A stretch of DNA of 64,000 nt from Paenibacillus helianthi (GTDB lineage Bacteria; Bacillota; Bacilli; Paenibacillales; Paenibacillaceae), in assembly GCF_001909055.1 (NCBI RefSeq), contig NZ_LVWI01000001.1, positions 124,001 through 188,000 of the forward strand, in the 5' to 3' direction. Numbering within the stretch: the first letter of the stretch is position 1; every line of letters starts with the position of its first letter. Under the pieces are notes generated by a model that did not search any database, was not told where the DNA came from, and saw only the letters and a list, made by a program, of their open reading frames with translations. Below, one piece after another: positions 1 to 8,753 of this stretch. The position numbers were made by a program, and so were the translations under genes.

Positions 1-336
1 GTCGTTCATTTCCTGAACCGCTTTGGTGTATACACCAGCAGGCTTTTCAATCAGAACATGAAGTCCGTAGCCCAGCGCTTCTACCGCGAGCGGAGGGTGG
101 TCATAGTGGGGCGTGGAAATTAATACGGCATCAATAGCGCCTGACTGAAACATCGCTGTCGCGGTGCTGAAATGCTTCACTTTCTCCGGTAATTGATCCA
201 CCGCCCATTCCAGGCGTTCAGGACTGATATCACATACGGCAGCCAGTTCCGCCCCCTTCACATCTTCAAGCAGACTCAGGGCATGAGCCCGGCCCATATT
301 TCCGATGCCGATAATTCCATATCGTACCTTTGTCAT
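1..336 (-). CDS. Gfo/Idh/MocA family oxidoreductase (partial)
   Basis: This is the N-terminal 112 codons of an NAD(P)-dependent sugar or inositol dehydrogenase-type protein; the reading frame runs off the left edge with no stop. The protein opens MTKVRYGIIGIGNMGRAHA, so the Rossmann nucleotide-binding motif GIGNMG sits at the very N terminus. It contains the family signature EKPAG near residue 100, which includes the Lys-Pro pair that is catalytic or structural in the family. The ATG at 336 follows an AGGAAGTG ribosome site about 9 nt upstream. It diverges from the AraC gene at 495, so the two may share a control region. Its substrate cannot be told from this part. The nearby mannonate-oxidoreductase-like gene makes sugar-acid metabolism a reasonable inference. 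Confidence 0.9.
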   Translation of the reverse strand, partial: MTKVRYGIIGIGNMGRAHALSLLEDVKGAELAAVCDISPERLEWAVDQLPEKVKHFSTATAMFQSGAIDAVLISTPHYDHPPLAVEALGYGLHVLIEKPAGVYTKAVQEMND

Positions 337-449
337 CTCTATAATCACTTCCTGATTTCAGTTTATGTTATGAGAATAACCTTAATCTTTGAGTGTGAAC
401 ATGACTGGAATTAAGGAGTATTTGTATATAATTAAGATGTATTAGATAA

Positions 450-465
450 ATGAAAGCGGTATAAT
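450..465 (+). promoter_or_regulatory. Candidate cre (CcpA) site over a -10 element
   Basis: The 16 bases at 450-465 (ATGAAAGCGGTATAAT) fit the catabolite-responsive-element consensus WTGNNARCGNWWWCAW at all but one defined position; A replaces the C near the end. Its last six bases, 460-465, form TATAAT, a good -10 hexamer about 30 nt before the AraC start. No convincing -35 is visible, which would suit an activated promoter. Binding by CcpA here would block the promoter when preferred sugars are present. Confidence 0.45.
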
Positions 466-494
466 AGAAACAATAACCTGAAAGGAGGTGCTCT

Positions 495-1322
495 ATGGAT
501 CGATTGGGAAATATGACAGGACGCCTGCTGCAAAATCTGAATGTCACCGTAACCCATGCCCAGCTCACCACCGGGTACCCCGGCTGGAACCGCACGAACG
601 AGACCCCTTCCTTTAACCGGCTTTATTTTATTGACCGCGGAGAAGGAAAAGTGATCATTAACGGAGTTGCTTATTATCCCAGACCGGGACAAATAATGAT
701 CATGCCTGCCGGTTCCATACAGACGACCGAAACATCGCCAGACCATCCATATACCCGCTACTATTGCCATTTCGATGCCCGCATCGGGGAGTGGCCGCTG
801 TTTTATTCTGCGAACAAGCTGTATATCAGCGATGCTGCCGATCCGGATGCGGTCCGGGCGGTATTTACTGAGATGATCTCACTGTTTCAAGCTGAGGGCT
901 TTCTCTCCTCGATTCGTGTGCAGGCCGCGTTGCTCAATCTGATGGCGTTGTGCCTGGAGGCTGGCGGCTACTCTGACTTCATGGATGAGCTGCTGCATAC
1001 CAGTGATCAGGGCAAACTCGCGCATGTGCTGGAATACATTGACCAGCGGCTGAAGCGCCCCCTTGAGGTCGAGGAGCTGGCGGAGCAGGTGCATTTGCAT
1101 CCGAATTACTTCATCCCTTACTTCAAAAAATTCATGGGGGTCACCCCCATGCATTATGTACAGCTCAAGCGGATGGAGCTCGCCAAAAAACAGCTTTCTT
1201 ATACCGGCTTCAGCATCTCCGATATCGCCGAACAGGTAGGCATGGAGCTCGCCCACTTCTCTAAATATTTCAAAAAAACAACCGGGGTCTCCCCTTCGGC
1301 CTACCGGAGCAGTACACGATAA
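495..1322 (+). CDS. AraC family transcriptional regulator
   Basis: This is a 275-residue one-component sugar-responsive regulator. The N-terminal ~110 residues form a cupin-like AraC ligand-binding fold, with a G-E-G-K-V strand and PRPGQIMIMPAG. Residues about 174-275 are a classical double helix-turn-helix AraC domain, with LEVEELAEQVHLHPNYFIPYFKK for the first helix-turn-helix and SISDIAEQVGMELAHFSKYFKK for the second. The ATG at 495 follows AAAGGAGGTG at ideal distance. The mannonate-oxidoreductase-like gene starts 75 nt downstream with no terminator between, and the Gfo/Idh gene diverges. Control of these neighbours is therefore likely, but the effector is unknown. Confidence 0.93.
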   Translation: MDRLGNMTGRLLQNLNVTVTHAQLTTGYPGWNRTNETPSFNRLYFIDRGEGKVIINGVAYYPRPGQIMIMPAGSIQTTETSPDHPYTRYYCHFDARIGEWPLFYSANKLYISDAADPDAVRAVFTEMISLFQAEGFLSSIRVQAALLNLMALCLEAGGYSDFMDELLHTSDQGKLAHVLEYIDQRLKRPLEVEELAEQVHLHPNYFIPYFKKFMGVTPMHYVQLKRMELAKKQLSYTGFSISDIAEQVGMELAHFSKYFKKTTGVSPSAYRSSTR

Positions 1323-1397
1323 ATCCCTGTTAACTGTTTGTTTACTCATCCTGGGTTGCGCCTCCGCGCAGCACCCTTCAGAGAGGAAGTGCCATAT

Positions 1398-2252
1398 ATG
1401 GCTGAGTTAGCCTTACAGCCTGCACTTGCAGGCAAAGTTGCTGTCATTACCGGAGGAGCGGGTGTCTTATGCGCTGTCATGGCACAGGAATTAGGACGCC
1501 AGGGAGTCAGGGTCGCTATTCTTAACCGCACCGCTGCAAAAGGTGACTCTCTTGCTGCCAGGATTAGCGCAGCTGGAGGACAGGCCCTTGCTGTGGCCTG
1601 TGATGTTACAGAAGACAGCAGCGTACGGAGTGCCGCAGCTGTAGTTCTGAAGCATTGGGGGCCTTGCGATCTGTTAATCAATGGGGCCGGGGGAAATCAG
1701 CCGTCAGCGGTTACCACGCAGGAAACATTAACTGAAGGAGATTTGGAGAACCCGGAAATTACCTCTTTCTTCGATCTTTCAGCATCCGGCTTCCGTCAGG
1801 TCTTGGATCTCAACCTGGTTGGCACACTCCTGCCCACGCAAATTTTCGCCAGGCAAATGCTTGGGCGTCCGGGGGCATCCGTAATTAACATCTCATCCAT
1901 GAGCGCTGCATCGCCAATGACCAAAGTCCCTGCGTACAGTGCGGCGAAGGCAGGGATCAATAACTTCACCCAATGGTTGGCCGTCCACCTGGCTGAGTCC
2001 GGAATTCGGGTCAATGCTATCGCACCGGGCTTTTTCCTGACGAAGCAAAATGAGAAGCTCCTGCTGCGGGAAGACGGAGAACTGACCGAACGATCACACA
2101 AAATCATCTCCCAGACTCCGATGCGCCGCTTCGGGAAACCGGAGGATCTGCTGGGTACCCTGCTCTGGCTGGCGGACGAAGAGATGTCGGGGTTTGTTAC
2201 GGGGATTACGGTTCCGGTCGATGGCGGATTTATGGCATATTCGGGGGTATAG
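1398..2252 (+). CDS. SDR oxidoreductase, D-mannonate oxidoreductase-like
   Basis: This 284-residue short-chain dehydrogenase/reductase closely resembles the Bacillus YjmF/UxuB type, which interconverts D-mannonate and D-fructuronate with NAD(P)H in hexuronate breakdown. Recognisable features are the NGAGGN strand, the YxxxK catalytic pair at about residues 180-184 (PAYSAAKAG), the stretch [13 protein letters not shown], and the C terminus [13 protein letters not shown] plus AYSGV. The dinucleotide loop reads TGGAGVLC, where the last residue is normally glycine. I chose the ATG at 1398 because AGAGGAAGTG lies just upstream; the frame stays open to 1338 without a ribosome site. It follows the AraC gene and is probably cotranscribed. 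The assignment rests on family resemblance from memory. Confidence 0.82.
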   Translation: MAELALQPALAGKVAVITGGAGVLCAVMAQELGRQGVRVAILNRTAAKGDSLAARISAAGGQALAVACDVTEDSSVRSAAAVVLKHWGPCDLLINGAGGNQPSAVTTQETLTEGDLENPEITSFFDLSASGFRQVLDLNLVGTLLPTQIFARQMLGRPGASVINISSMSAASPMTKVPAYSAAKAGINNFTQWLAVHLAESGIRVNAIAPGFFLTKQNEKLLLREDGELTERSHKIISQTPMRRFGKPEDLLGTLLWLADEEMSGFVTGITVPVDGGFMAYSGV

Positions 2253-2365
2253 ATTCCATCAACCCAGCCCCATAATATAGCAATCCATAAGAAATACAGC
2301 TGAAGAAGTTTGGTACAATGGGCAGGTCAGAACCAAACATCAACCCTGGAAAGGATGTTGTTCAC

Positions 2366-2776
2366 ATGGCTAATTTTACGGCTTACCTGATGTCGGAGGA
2401 TGCCAAAGCTCAAGCGGAGTTCTACATTGAGGCGCTTGGCGGCAAAATGAATTCCATTACCAAACACGGAGACTTGCCTAATGCGAGTGAGGAATTGAAG
2501 GACAAGGTGATCAATCTCAGCTTTATAGCTGCCGGAGTCCATTTTATGATGTCTGATTCCGTCCTCGAACCGGTTAGTTATGGGAATACAGTCAACTTAA
2601 ACCTGGAATTCGCGGAAGAAGCTGAAGCGCGTGCAGCTTTTGACAATCTGGCAGAGGGTGGTGTGGTCAAGGAAGCACTGAACCCTGCATTCTGGGGAGC
2701 GCTCTTCGGACATGTTCAGGACAAATTCGGCATCCTCTGGATGATCACTACAGTGCCTAAGCAGGACCAGCAGTAA
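2366..2776 (+). CDS. VOC family (PhnB-like) protein
   Basis: This 136-residue protein has the vicinal-oxygen-chelate fold of the PhnB/glyoxalase-like type. It shows an opening strand (FTAYLMSEDAKAQAEFYIEALGG), a mid-protein INLSFIAAGVHFMMSD strand, and a C-terminal WGALFGHVQDKFGILWMI segment typical of PhnB-like proteins. These are usually small dimeric proteins of unknown substrate. The ATG at 2366 has an AAAGGATG ribosome site; the open frame further upstream has no such site. It is followed by a long hairpin and then the convergent YeiH gene, so it appears to be monocistronic or the last gene of its unit. Confidence 0.85.
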   Translation: MANFTAYLMSEDAKAQAEFYIEALGGKMNSITKHGDLPNASEELKDKVINLSFIAAGVHFMMSDSVLEPVSYGNTVNLNLEFAEEAEARAAFDNLAEGGVVKEALNPAFWGALFGHVQDKFGILWMITTVPKQDQQ

Positions 2777-2799
2777 GCTGATGCAAATATGCTTCGGGT

Positions 2800-2834
2800 A
2801 TAGACGCTTCTTGATCTTATCGAGAGGCGTCTAT
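2800..2834. terminator. Hairpin between convergent genes
   Basis: ATAGACGC (2800-2807) pairs perfectly with GCGTCTAT (2827-2834). The interior TTCTTGAT and ATCGAGAG extend the stem with a few wobbles, leaving a tiny loop. It lies between the converging VOC and YeiH genes and could serve both. There is no clear U-tract on either strand, so it is a weak intrinsic terminator by that criterion. Confidence 0.5.
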
Positions 2835-2859
2835 TACCTGTACGGCCAGCCCTCTTCAT

Positions 2860-3936
2860 CTAAGCCAATCCAAAAGCAATCACCAGTATATACCCCAGCA
2901 CGGATAGCAGAACAGATCCGATCAGTCCGGCCAGAAATGGCTTTTTCCCCATCCGGCCAAAGGTTCTCAGATCAACCCCCAGACCCATCCCCGCCATTGC
3001 CATTGCCAGCAAAAGGTAAGCCAGAACAACAAGCTCACTTGTGATTCTTGCCGGGATAATACCTAATGTATTGATTCCGCTCATTACCAGAAAGCCGAGG
3101 ATAAACCAAGGGACCGGCAGCTTTTTCCACTCTATGGCTTTCTTAATCTCCCGCGCCTCCGCTTCCTCAGCAGGATTCTCCACTCTCTCCTTCTTACGTG
3201 TTCTGTAGGCTTCCCAGCTCCCGATGAGGATAGCGACAGGGATCAGCATCGCCACACGGGTCAGCTTCACAATGACTGCCAGATCCGCAGCGTCCCTGCC
3301 CGCCGGAGCGGCAGCAGCAATCACATGAGCCACCTCATGAAGTGTAGCTCCTGCAAAGATCCCGTAGCCTGCCTGACTCAATCCCATGAACGGATACAGC
3401 AACGAATATACCAGTGTAAAAATCGTACCCAGTATTGCTACAGTGGCTGCACCGACAGCCGTTTCATGTTCAGAAGCCTTGATTTGCGGGGCAATTGCCG
3501 CGACTGCTGCCGCTCCGCAAATGGCTGTACCGCAGGCTGTCAGCAGACTTAATCTTCTGTCGATTCTGAAACATTTGGCCAAGCCGTACACGGTGAATAA
3601 AGTGAACACGATATTGATTACTGCAATGGCAAATACCTTCGGACCGGCAGCTAGGATATCTGCAAGGTTGAGTCTCATCCCCAGCAGAATGATTCCCGCC
3701 CGAAGCAGTCTTTTGCTGGAAAATTGAATCCCTGCCATCGCACTATGCGGAACGCCAGCCGCTGCACGGAATGTTATACCCAGCAGAATGGCCAGGACCA
3801 GTTGCCCCAGAATATTCATTAGCGGCAGCAGAGCGAGATATTTGGCTGCTACGGCGAGCAGGAATGTGATTCCAATCCCCCAGGTCATCCCCGGGAGCTT
3901 CACTGTATATGGATTCAGCTTATGTGTATGGTTCAT
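2860..3936 (-). CDS. yeiH: YeiH family putative sulfate exporter
   Basis: This is a 358-residue polytopic membrane protein of the UPF0324/YeiH family. It has about ten hydrophobic segments, starting with PGMTWGIGITFLLAVAAKYLALL. Family hallmarks are LLRAGIILLGMRLNL near residue 90 and the stretch LTACGTAICGAAAVAAIAPQIKA, followed by ATLHEVAHVIAAA. The role as a sulfate or sulfonate exporter is an annotation convention rather than well proven. I prefer the ATG at 3936 because GGAGAG lies 8 nt upstream; a GTG at 3963 is in frame but has no ribosome site. It diverges from a LysR regulator at 4134, an arrangement common for yeiH genes. Confidence 0.88.
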   Translation of the reverse strand: MNHTHKLNPYTVKLPGMTWGIGITFLLAVAAKYLALLPLMNILGQLVLAILLGITFRAAAGVPHSAMAGIQFSSKRLLRAGIILLGMRLNLADILAAGPKVFAIAVINIVFTLFTVYGLAKCFRIDRRLSLLTACGTAICGAAAVAAIAPQIKASEHETAVGAATVAILGTIFTLVYSLLYPFMGLSQAGYGIFAGATLHEVAHVIAAAAPAGRDAADLAVIVKLTRVAMLIPVAILIGSWEAYRTRKKERVENPAEEAEAREIKKAIEWKKLPVPWFILGFLVMSGINTLGIIPARITSELVVLAYLLLAMAMAGMGLGVDLRTFGRMGKKPFLAGLIGSVLLSVLGYILVIAFGLA

Positions 3937-4045
3937 CTGCTTCACTCTCCGTCCACCGCTCACGGCGGCTAAGTCTTGATAGCTTCACTATAAGGGCCTC
4001 GCACGTGAAAGTGAAATACAGCTTTGCTATTCTTAGCATCAGTTT

Positions 4046-4074
4046 TTGTTATGATTGAACGTAAACGATATGAT
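4046..4074 (+). promoter_or_regulatory. Predicted sigma-A promoter of the LysR gene
   Basis: TTGTTA (4046-4051) and TATGAT (4069-4074) are separated by exactly 17 bp and end 59 nt before the LysR ATG. Both hexamers keep the most conserved positions of the housekeeping consensus. The element lies in the divergent yeiH-lysR intergenic region, where a LysR protein would be expected to bind. Confidence 0.5.
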
Positions 4075-4133
4075 AAAATGCATGATATGAAGGCTATTCC
4101 GGCATTTTTGCCGATTTAAAATGAGGGATTCAT

Positions 4134-5021
4134 ATGATTGTTGATGCGCTGAATGTATTTGTTACCGTTGTGGAACAGAGTCATTTCTCTAAGGCGGGCG
4201 AGCTGCTGGGCTTGTCACAACCTGGTGTAAGTCTTCATATCCGCAATCTGGAGAATGAAATGGGAACCAAGCTGCTCCACCGGTCGCCGAAGCAGGTCCG
4301 CATGACGGAAGCTGGAGCGATACTCTATAAGCATGCCAAGCAGATTCTATCCCATTATGAGGAGGCTGGGCGGGAAATTCGTCTGCTGCGGGATGAAGTA
4401 ACAGGAAATCTTCATATCGGGGCAAGCTTTACGATCGGGGAGTATATTTTACCGGCCAGGCTTGCTGCATTCGCCAAACAGTATCCGCTGGTCAGCCTTC
4501 AGTTGACCATTGGCAATACGGAGGAGATTATCGCGGCAGTAAGAATGAACCAGCTGGATGTGGCTTTTATCGAAGGTGAAACCACTGACCCCGAGCTTGT
4601 GATCATTCCTTACATGAAGGATGAGATGATCATCGTCGCCCCTCCAGGACATCCGCTCGCAGAGAGTCTTGCGGTGGAAAAGGATATGCTACAGGAGGAG
4701 ACCTGGGTCCTGCGCGAGCATGGCTCCGGCACCCGTGCTTTTAGCGATCATTTTCTGCAGGAATCGGGGGTATCTATGAAAAGATCGTATGTATTCAACA
4801 GCAGTCAGGGTGTCAAGGAGGCCGTCTCTGCCGGACTGGGGCTGGCGATCCTGTCCAGGTGGATCGTGCGCAAAGAGCTGGCGGGCGGCGAAATCAGCGA
4901 GCTGCGGCTCAGACAAAGACTGCTGGAACGTGAATTTCTGATCATCCGGCACAAAGGCAACCCGGAGAGTATGGCGGTACAGATGTTTATTGAGAAGCTG
5001 CTCGCTGTACCCCGAACGTAA
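4134..5021 (+). CDS. LysR family transcriptional regulator
   Basis: This is a 295-residue LysR-type regulator. Residues 1-60 form the winged helix-turn-helix (FVTVVEQSHFSKAGELLGLSQPGVSLHIRNLE), followed by the linker helix and then a two-lobed periplasmic-binding-like effector domain from about residue 88 (GNLHIGASFTIGEYILP). It resembles CysL/YwfK and YeiE-type members, which often lie divergent to a yeiH gene, as here. By analogy it probably activates the YeiH gene in response to a sulfur-related metabolite; the ligand is not visible from sequence. The ATG at 4134 follows GAGGG with short spacing. Confidence 0.92.
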   Translation: MIVDALNVFVTVVEQSHFSKAGELLGLSQPGVSLHIRNLENEMGTKLLHRSPKQVRMTEAGAILYKHAKQILSHYEEAGREIRLLRDEVTGNLHIGASFTIGEYILPARLAAFAKQYPLVSLQLTIGNTEEIIAAVRMNQLDVAFIEGETTDPELVIIPYMKDEMIIVAPPGHPLAESLAVEKDMLQEETWVLREHGSGTRAFSDHFLQESGVSMKRSYVFNSSQGVKEAVSAGLGLAILSRWIVRKELAGGEISELRLRQRLLEREFLIIRHKGNPESMAVQMFIEKLLAVPRT

Positions 5022-5071
5022 CGCTAGAAAAACCGGGCTGCGTTGTTTCGATACAAAGTCGGCCTTGACGG

Positions 5072-5111
5072 AGAAAAGCCGCTGACCCGAATAAAATAGG
5101 GAGCAGCGGCT
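5072..5111 (-). terminator. Intrinsic terminator of the alpha-galactosidase operon
   Basis: Read on the minus strand, AGCCGCTG (5111-5104) pairs with CAGCGGCT (5084-5077), with further CCC/GGG pairing inside. The stem runs straight into TTTCTC. It lies 85 nt past the alpha-galactosidase stop codon and closes the large minus-strand carbohydrate locus. Confidence 0.8.
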
Positions 5112-5195
5112 ATTGACGTACTGTATGGCTGATAGAAGCTCAGGCCAGCAGCTACAGCAATGCGGGAACAGCGGTATGGATGACCTCTCGGGTAT

Positions 5196-6983
5196 TCATT
5201 CTTTCCCGCTGACAGACTGCACCGTAATCACACCAGCTGCAGGTACCTCAAGCGTGTGCACCCCGCTGTTCCAGTTCAATGGATACTCTGCCGTCACTGT
5301 TCCCTGACAATCTCGAACACAAATTTCCAGAGGACCCGTGTCACGGTCCAGCTCAAGTACCAGTCGTGAGAGCAACGTACCGTTGACGACAACCACCAGC
5401 TCTGGCAAATCCCCGGTTACAGGGATAACCGTATCATGGTAAGCCGCAATCACCCATTTCCGGGTAGTGCGGGCTGTGACCAGCGGATACAGCAGCTCGG
5501 GATGCTGCGGCTCCAGGCGGCCATCCAGCAATACCTCCCGGTGCTCACGCCAGAAGGATAGCCAAAACGCCAGCATAGCAGTATGTTCCCCCGGCAGCCG
5601 GTCGAACCGGACCGAAATCTGGGGAACGGAAAACAGCACATTTATGAACTGAAGGGCTGCTGCCGCCGAAGACTCCCGGGGGTTCCACATCAGCATATCG
5701 GAATGTGCCGCAGTAGTGCCGCATATCAGCCTTATATCGATCGTCCTGATCCGGTTCTCGAGCGCATCATTAGGACAATCGCCGGCCCGGAACATATTGC
5801 CGTATTTGCGCATAAGCGGTCCAATGTAATTCTGGCGGAATTCGATCAGAATATCCGGCTTCAACTGCCTTAGACGGGTGATGATTCCACTTAGAAGCTT
5901 ATCCACTGCTTCCGGTACCGACCCCGTGTCTTGCCCATCTGCGGGAAGATATTGATCCCCTTTGGCATAAAAGCTGTCAACGAAATCCAGCTTAAACCCG
6001 TCCATATCCCATTCCAGTAGCGCCTGCTCATAGATGCCGGTCAAATACTCCCGGATTTCCGGATATCGGGGATCAGCGACCCCCGCTCCAAGCTCATCAC
6101 TTACGTACAGAAATTTATCCTTGTACCTCGCCCAGGCCTGACTGTGCTTCCCGATGAACGGAACGGCATACCACAGCATGAATTTCATTCCAAGCTCATG
6201 AATCCGGGTTACGTGTGCCTTCAGATCGGGAATTTTATCCGCACTCACCCTCCAGTCCCCACAGTATGCATAACCCCGGGTCTCATCTGAGGTCTGCCAG
6301 CCGTCATCCATGATTACCGTCTTGCAGCCCATGGCTGCAGCTGCTCTGCACCCGGCTTCCACTGCATCAGGCGAAAGCTGTTGATGAAAGCTGTACCATG
6401 TAGAATACACCGGTTCCCTGGCCGCGTCCGGAACGGGTGAAGGGTTACAGCCGGGAAGTCCGGCCCACCATTCGCCCACCCTTTTCAGCGCATCATAATA
6501 GGGATGACTTCGCGTATCCAATCGCAACATGACCTCAACATGGTCTTCGGGCGCGCCTGGGTCTGCAAAGAGCGTCACGGAACAATGGAAGCTGGATGTT
6601 TCCTCATTCAGACCTGCATGAAGCTCCACTGGGCTTAGTACATCCGAGCAGGCAAAGGTCAGCACATTGTTGCCCCGGTTTCCGTAGAGACAGATAACCG
6701 GTGCGGAAGAAGTGGACCTTGAAGGGAAGCCTTGCCGCCAATCGGGGATCAGCCCCCGGCTCCGCTCCACTGTTGGATGCCACAAGCCTTGTACATCCAC
6801 TGCTGCACAGCTCCACTTCAGGGATAATTCCGGTAGAACAGCCGGACTAGAGGTATCCATAATAAGACGAACATATTCTACATCGGCCTCAGCGACATCC
6901 ATAAAGGAAGAGAGAGCTAGGGCAAAAGTTCCGGTCTGTCCCTCCAGCCTCATTTCACAGCCATTGCTAAGTATGATTTTCAA
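5196..6983 (-). CDS. Alpha-galactosidase, GH36-type
   Basis: This predicted 595-residue glycoside hydrolase should release alpha-linked galactose, for example from galactomannan side chains or raffinose-type sugars. Family features are an N-terminal beta-sandwich, then the TIM barrel with MDDGWQT near residue 225, WYAVPFIG, DGFKLDFVD near 330 (the Asp of KLD is the expected nucleophile), and AGDCPND near 400 (the first Asp matches the expected acid/base). It has no signal peptide, so it is probably cytoplasmic and acts on imported oligosaccharides. I favour the TTG at 6983 because AAGGAG lies 11 nt upstream. A TTG at 7067, overlapping the kinase gene by 34 bp, gives 28 more residues but has no good ribosome site. 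It is the last gene of the sugar operon. Confidence 0.85.
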   Translation of the reverse strand: MKIILSNGCEMRLEGQTGTFALALSSFMDVAEADVEYVRLIMDTSSPAVLPELSLKWSCAAVDVQGLWHPTVERSRGLIPDWRQGFPSRSTSSAPVICLYGNRGNNVLTFACSDVLSPVELHAGLNEETSSFHCSVTLFADPGAPEDHVEVMLRLDTRSHPYYDALKRVGEWWAGLPGCNPSPVPDAAREPVYSTWYSFHQQLSPDAVEAGCRAAAAMGCKTVIMDDGWQTSDETRGYAYCGDWRVSADKIPDLKAHVTRIHELGMKFMLWYAVPFIGKHSQAWARYKDKFLYVSDELGAGVADPRYPEIREYLTGIYEQALLEWDMDGFKLDFVDSFYAKGDQYLPADGQDTGSVPEAVDKLLSGIITRLRQLKPDILIEFRQNYIGPLMRKYGNMFRAGDCPNDALENRIRTIDIRLICGTTAAHSDMLMWNPRESSAAAALQFINVLFSVPQISVRFDRLPGEHTAMLAFWLSFWREHREVLLDGRLEPQHPELLYPLVTARTTRKWVIAAYHDTVIPVTGDLPELVVVVNGTLLSRLVLELDRDTGPLEICVRDCQGTVTAEYPLNWNSGVHTLEVPAAGVITVQSVSGKE

Positions 6984-7033
6984 TTGCTTCTTAGCTCCTT
7001 TATAACCGGATATGTCTGATTGAATGGTCAATG

Positions 7034-8752
7034 TTACATCCGGCAGGGAATCGAAATCTGTATGCAAGCCCCGATCCCTGAACGGCTGGCAATGATTACC
7101 CCGTAGCTGTTGCCATGATGCAGCTTGATCCGGGAATCCACATTACGGATGCCATAACCGATACGGGGACCCTCAGGGGCCATAATCTGCCGGATGATAT
7201 CTGCATTCATACCCACCCCATTATCAATCACTTTGAACACAATCTCCGAATCCCGCTTTGCTACGACAAGCCGGATGCCCAAGGTGGCTCCGAACCAGGC
7301 ATGTTCAAGCGCATTTTCAATCAGCGGCTGTAGAATCAGCTTGACCGTTGCGTACTCCAGAACTTCCGGATCAATATCATAATATACACTAAGCCGTTCA
7401 CCGTATTTAATGCACTGGATCGCCACATAGGCTTTGGCATGTTCGATTTCCTTACCCACAGTAGTCAGGATTTCTCCGCGGTTCAGACTAAGCCTGTAGA
7501 ATTTCGCCAGTTCCTGTACCATAATATGCAGTTTATCGATATCGCCGAATTGGGCCAGACGGTTAATAGAGGAGAGGGTATTGTAGAGAAAATGGGGATT
7601 GATCTGTGCCTGCAGCGACTCCAGCTCCGCTTCTTTTTTCTGAAGATCGGCAACATAATTTTTATGAATCAACTCTTCCATATTGCTTCCCATCCGGTTG
7701 AAGGCGATAGCAATTTGCGCCAGCTCATCATTGCCTTTGAAGCGGATTCTTTTGTGGAAATCCCCGTCATGAAAAGCATTAAGGGACCCCACGATCTTCT
7801 GAATCCGCCGCGAGAAATAACCGGATACCCATATTCCCAAGGCTGCCAGGACAACGGCACTGACCAGACATACCAGCAGTGTCATCCGGCGGACCTCGTT
7901 CGCGCTCTGATCGAACAGGCTGTAAGGAATGTAGGCTTGAAGCTGCCAGCCCAGACCGTGCAGTGATTCACTAAGGACAAGCTCTCCGGGCTCTGTCCGG
8001 CTGCTCGCCGCTATCGTGCCTTCCGGTGAAGATTGCATCACAATCCTGCCGTTGTCATCAAGCACGACTAGCGTACTGTATTCGCCAATTTTGCGGTAAT
8101 CCACAGAATCCAGCAGATCCTTGATCTGTACCGCCACCCGGACAAGACCAATCGCCTTCCCGCGCTGTACATCATCCAGACGCTGCAGCAGCGAAATATT
8201 GCCATCCTCTTGATCGCGCAGAATCTGCTGCCAGCGGCTGAGACCCGGCAGGTTACCCGAGAATTCCAGCATACGGTACCAATCTGCGTCTTGAATCCGC
8301 TGCACATGATAGATCTCGTAACGTTTCGTGGATAGCAGTGGATTCTGCCCCCCGTCCTTATAGAACACTTCAGGCAGCGTTTCGTTCTGAAGATACAGAG
8401 ACAGGCCGATATTGCTGGCTGTGTAATTCAGCAGATTTTCAAGCGCCGGCATGAGTGTCCTGGTCATGGTCTCATAGCTGTACCAGCCTTGATCATAACG
8501 GCGAAGCGCATTTTGCAGACTGTAATTATAGTAAAGGCTGTTCGAGATGCGTTCGATATCATCTGTACGGTAACGGATATTGTCGCGCATTTGCCTTAGC
8601 GTTCCTTGAAGATTCTCCCGCGTCTTTTCCCGCAGGGAATTCACGGAATGCGCATAGGCGAACAGGCCAACCGTCAGCACGGCAATCAGCAGGCACAGCA
8701 CATACGGCAGAATGAGCTTGTATCCAAAAGGAATGCTCCCCATGCGCCGCAT
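7034..8752 (-). CDS. YesM-type sensor histidine kinase
   Basis: This is a 572-residue membrane kinase of the YesM/LytS class. It has one transmembrane helix near the N terminus (LILPYVLCLLIAVLTVGLFAY), an extracytoplasmic sensor region to about residue 280, and a second transmembrane helix (MTLLVCLVSAVVLAALGIWV). A HAMP domain follows, then the His_kinase region with QINPHFLYNTL (phospho-accepting His near 386) and an HATPase domain with QPLIENALEHA and DNGVGMN. The ATG at 8752 has AGGAG 11 nt upstream, inside the regulator gene; the stop of the regulator overlaps by a few bases or abuts, so translation is coupled. It pairs with the YesN-type regulator just upstream. It presumably senses an extracellular oligosaccharide or a binding protein. 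Confidence 0.93.
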   Translation of the reverse strand: MRRMGSIPFGYKLILPYVLCLLIAVLTVGLFAYAHSVNSLREKTRENLQGTLRQMRDNIRYRTDDIERISNSLYYNYSLQNALRRYDQGWYSYETMTRTLMPALENLLNYTASNIGLSLYLQNETLPEVFYKDGGQNPLLSTKRYEIYHVQRIQDADWYRMLEFSGNLPGLSRWQQILRDQEDGNISLLQRLDDVQRGKAIGLVRVAVQIKDLLDSVDYRKIGEYSTLVVLDDNGRIVMQSSPEGTIAASSRTEPGELVLSESLHGLGWQLQAYIPYSLFDQSANEVRRMTLLVCLVSAVVLAALGIWVSGYFSRRIQKIVGSLNAFHDGDFHKRIRFKGNDELAQIAIAFNRMGSNMEELIHKNYVADLQKKEAELESLQAQINPHFLYNTLSSINRLAQFGDIDKLHIMVQELAKFYRLSLNRGEILTTVGKEIEHAKAYVAIQCIKYGERLSVYYDIDPEVLEYATVKLILQPLIENALEHAWFGATLGIRLVVAKRDSEIVFKVIDNGVGMNADIIRQIMAPEGPRIGYGIRNVDSRIKLHHGNSYGVIIASRSGIGACIQISIPCRM

Positions 8753-8753
8753 G

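Noticed and set aside
7034..7067. TTG at 7067 as the alpha-galactosidase start
   Set aside because: It would give a 34-bp overlap with the kinase gene but has no good ribosome site; the TTG at 6983 has AAGGAG at suitable distance. It is not fully excluded.
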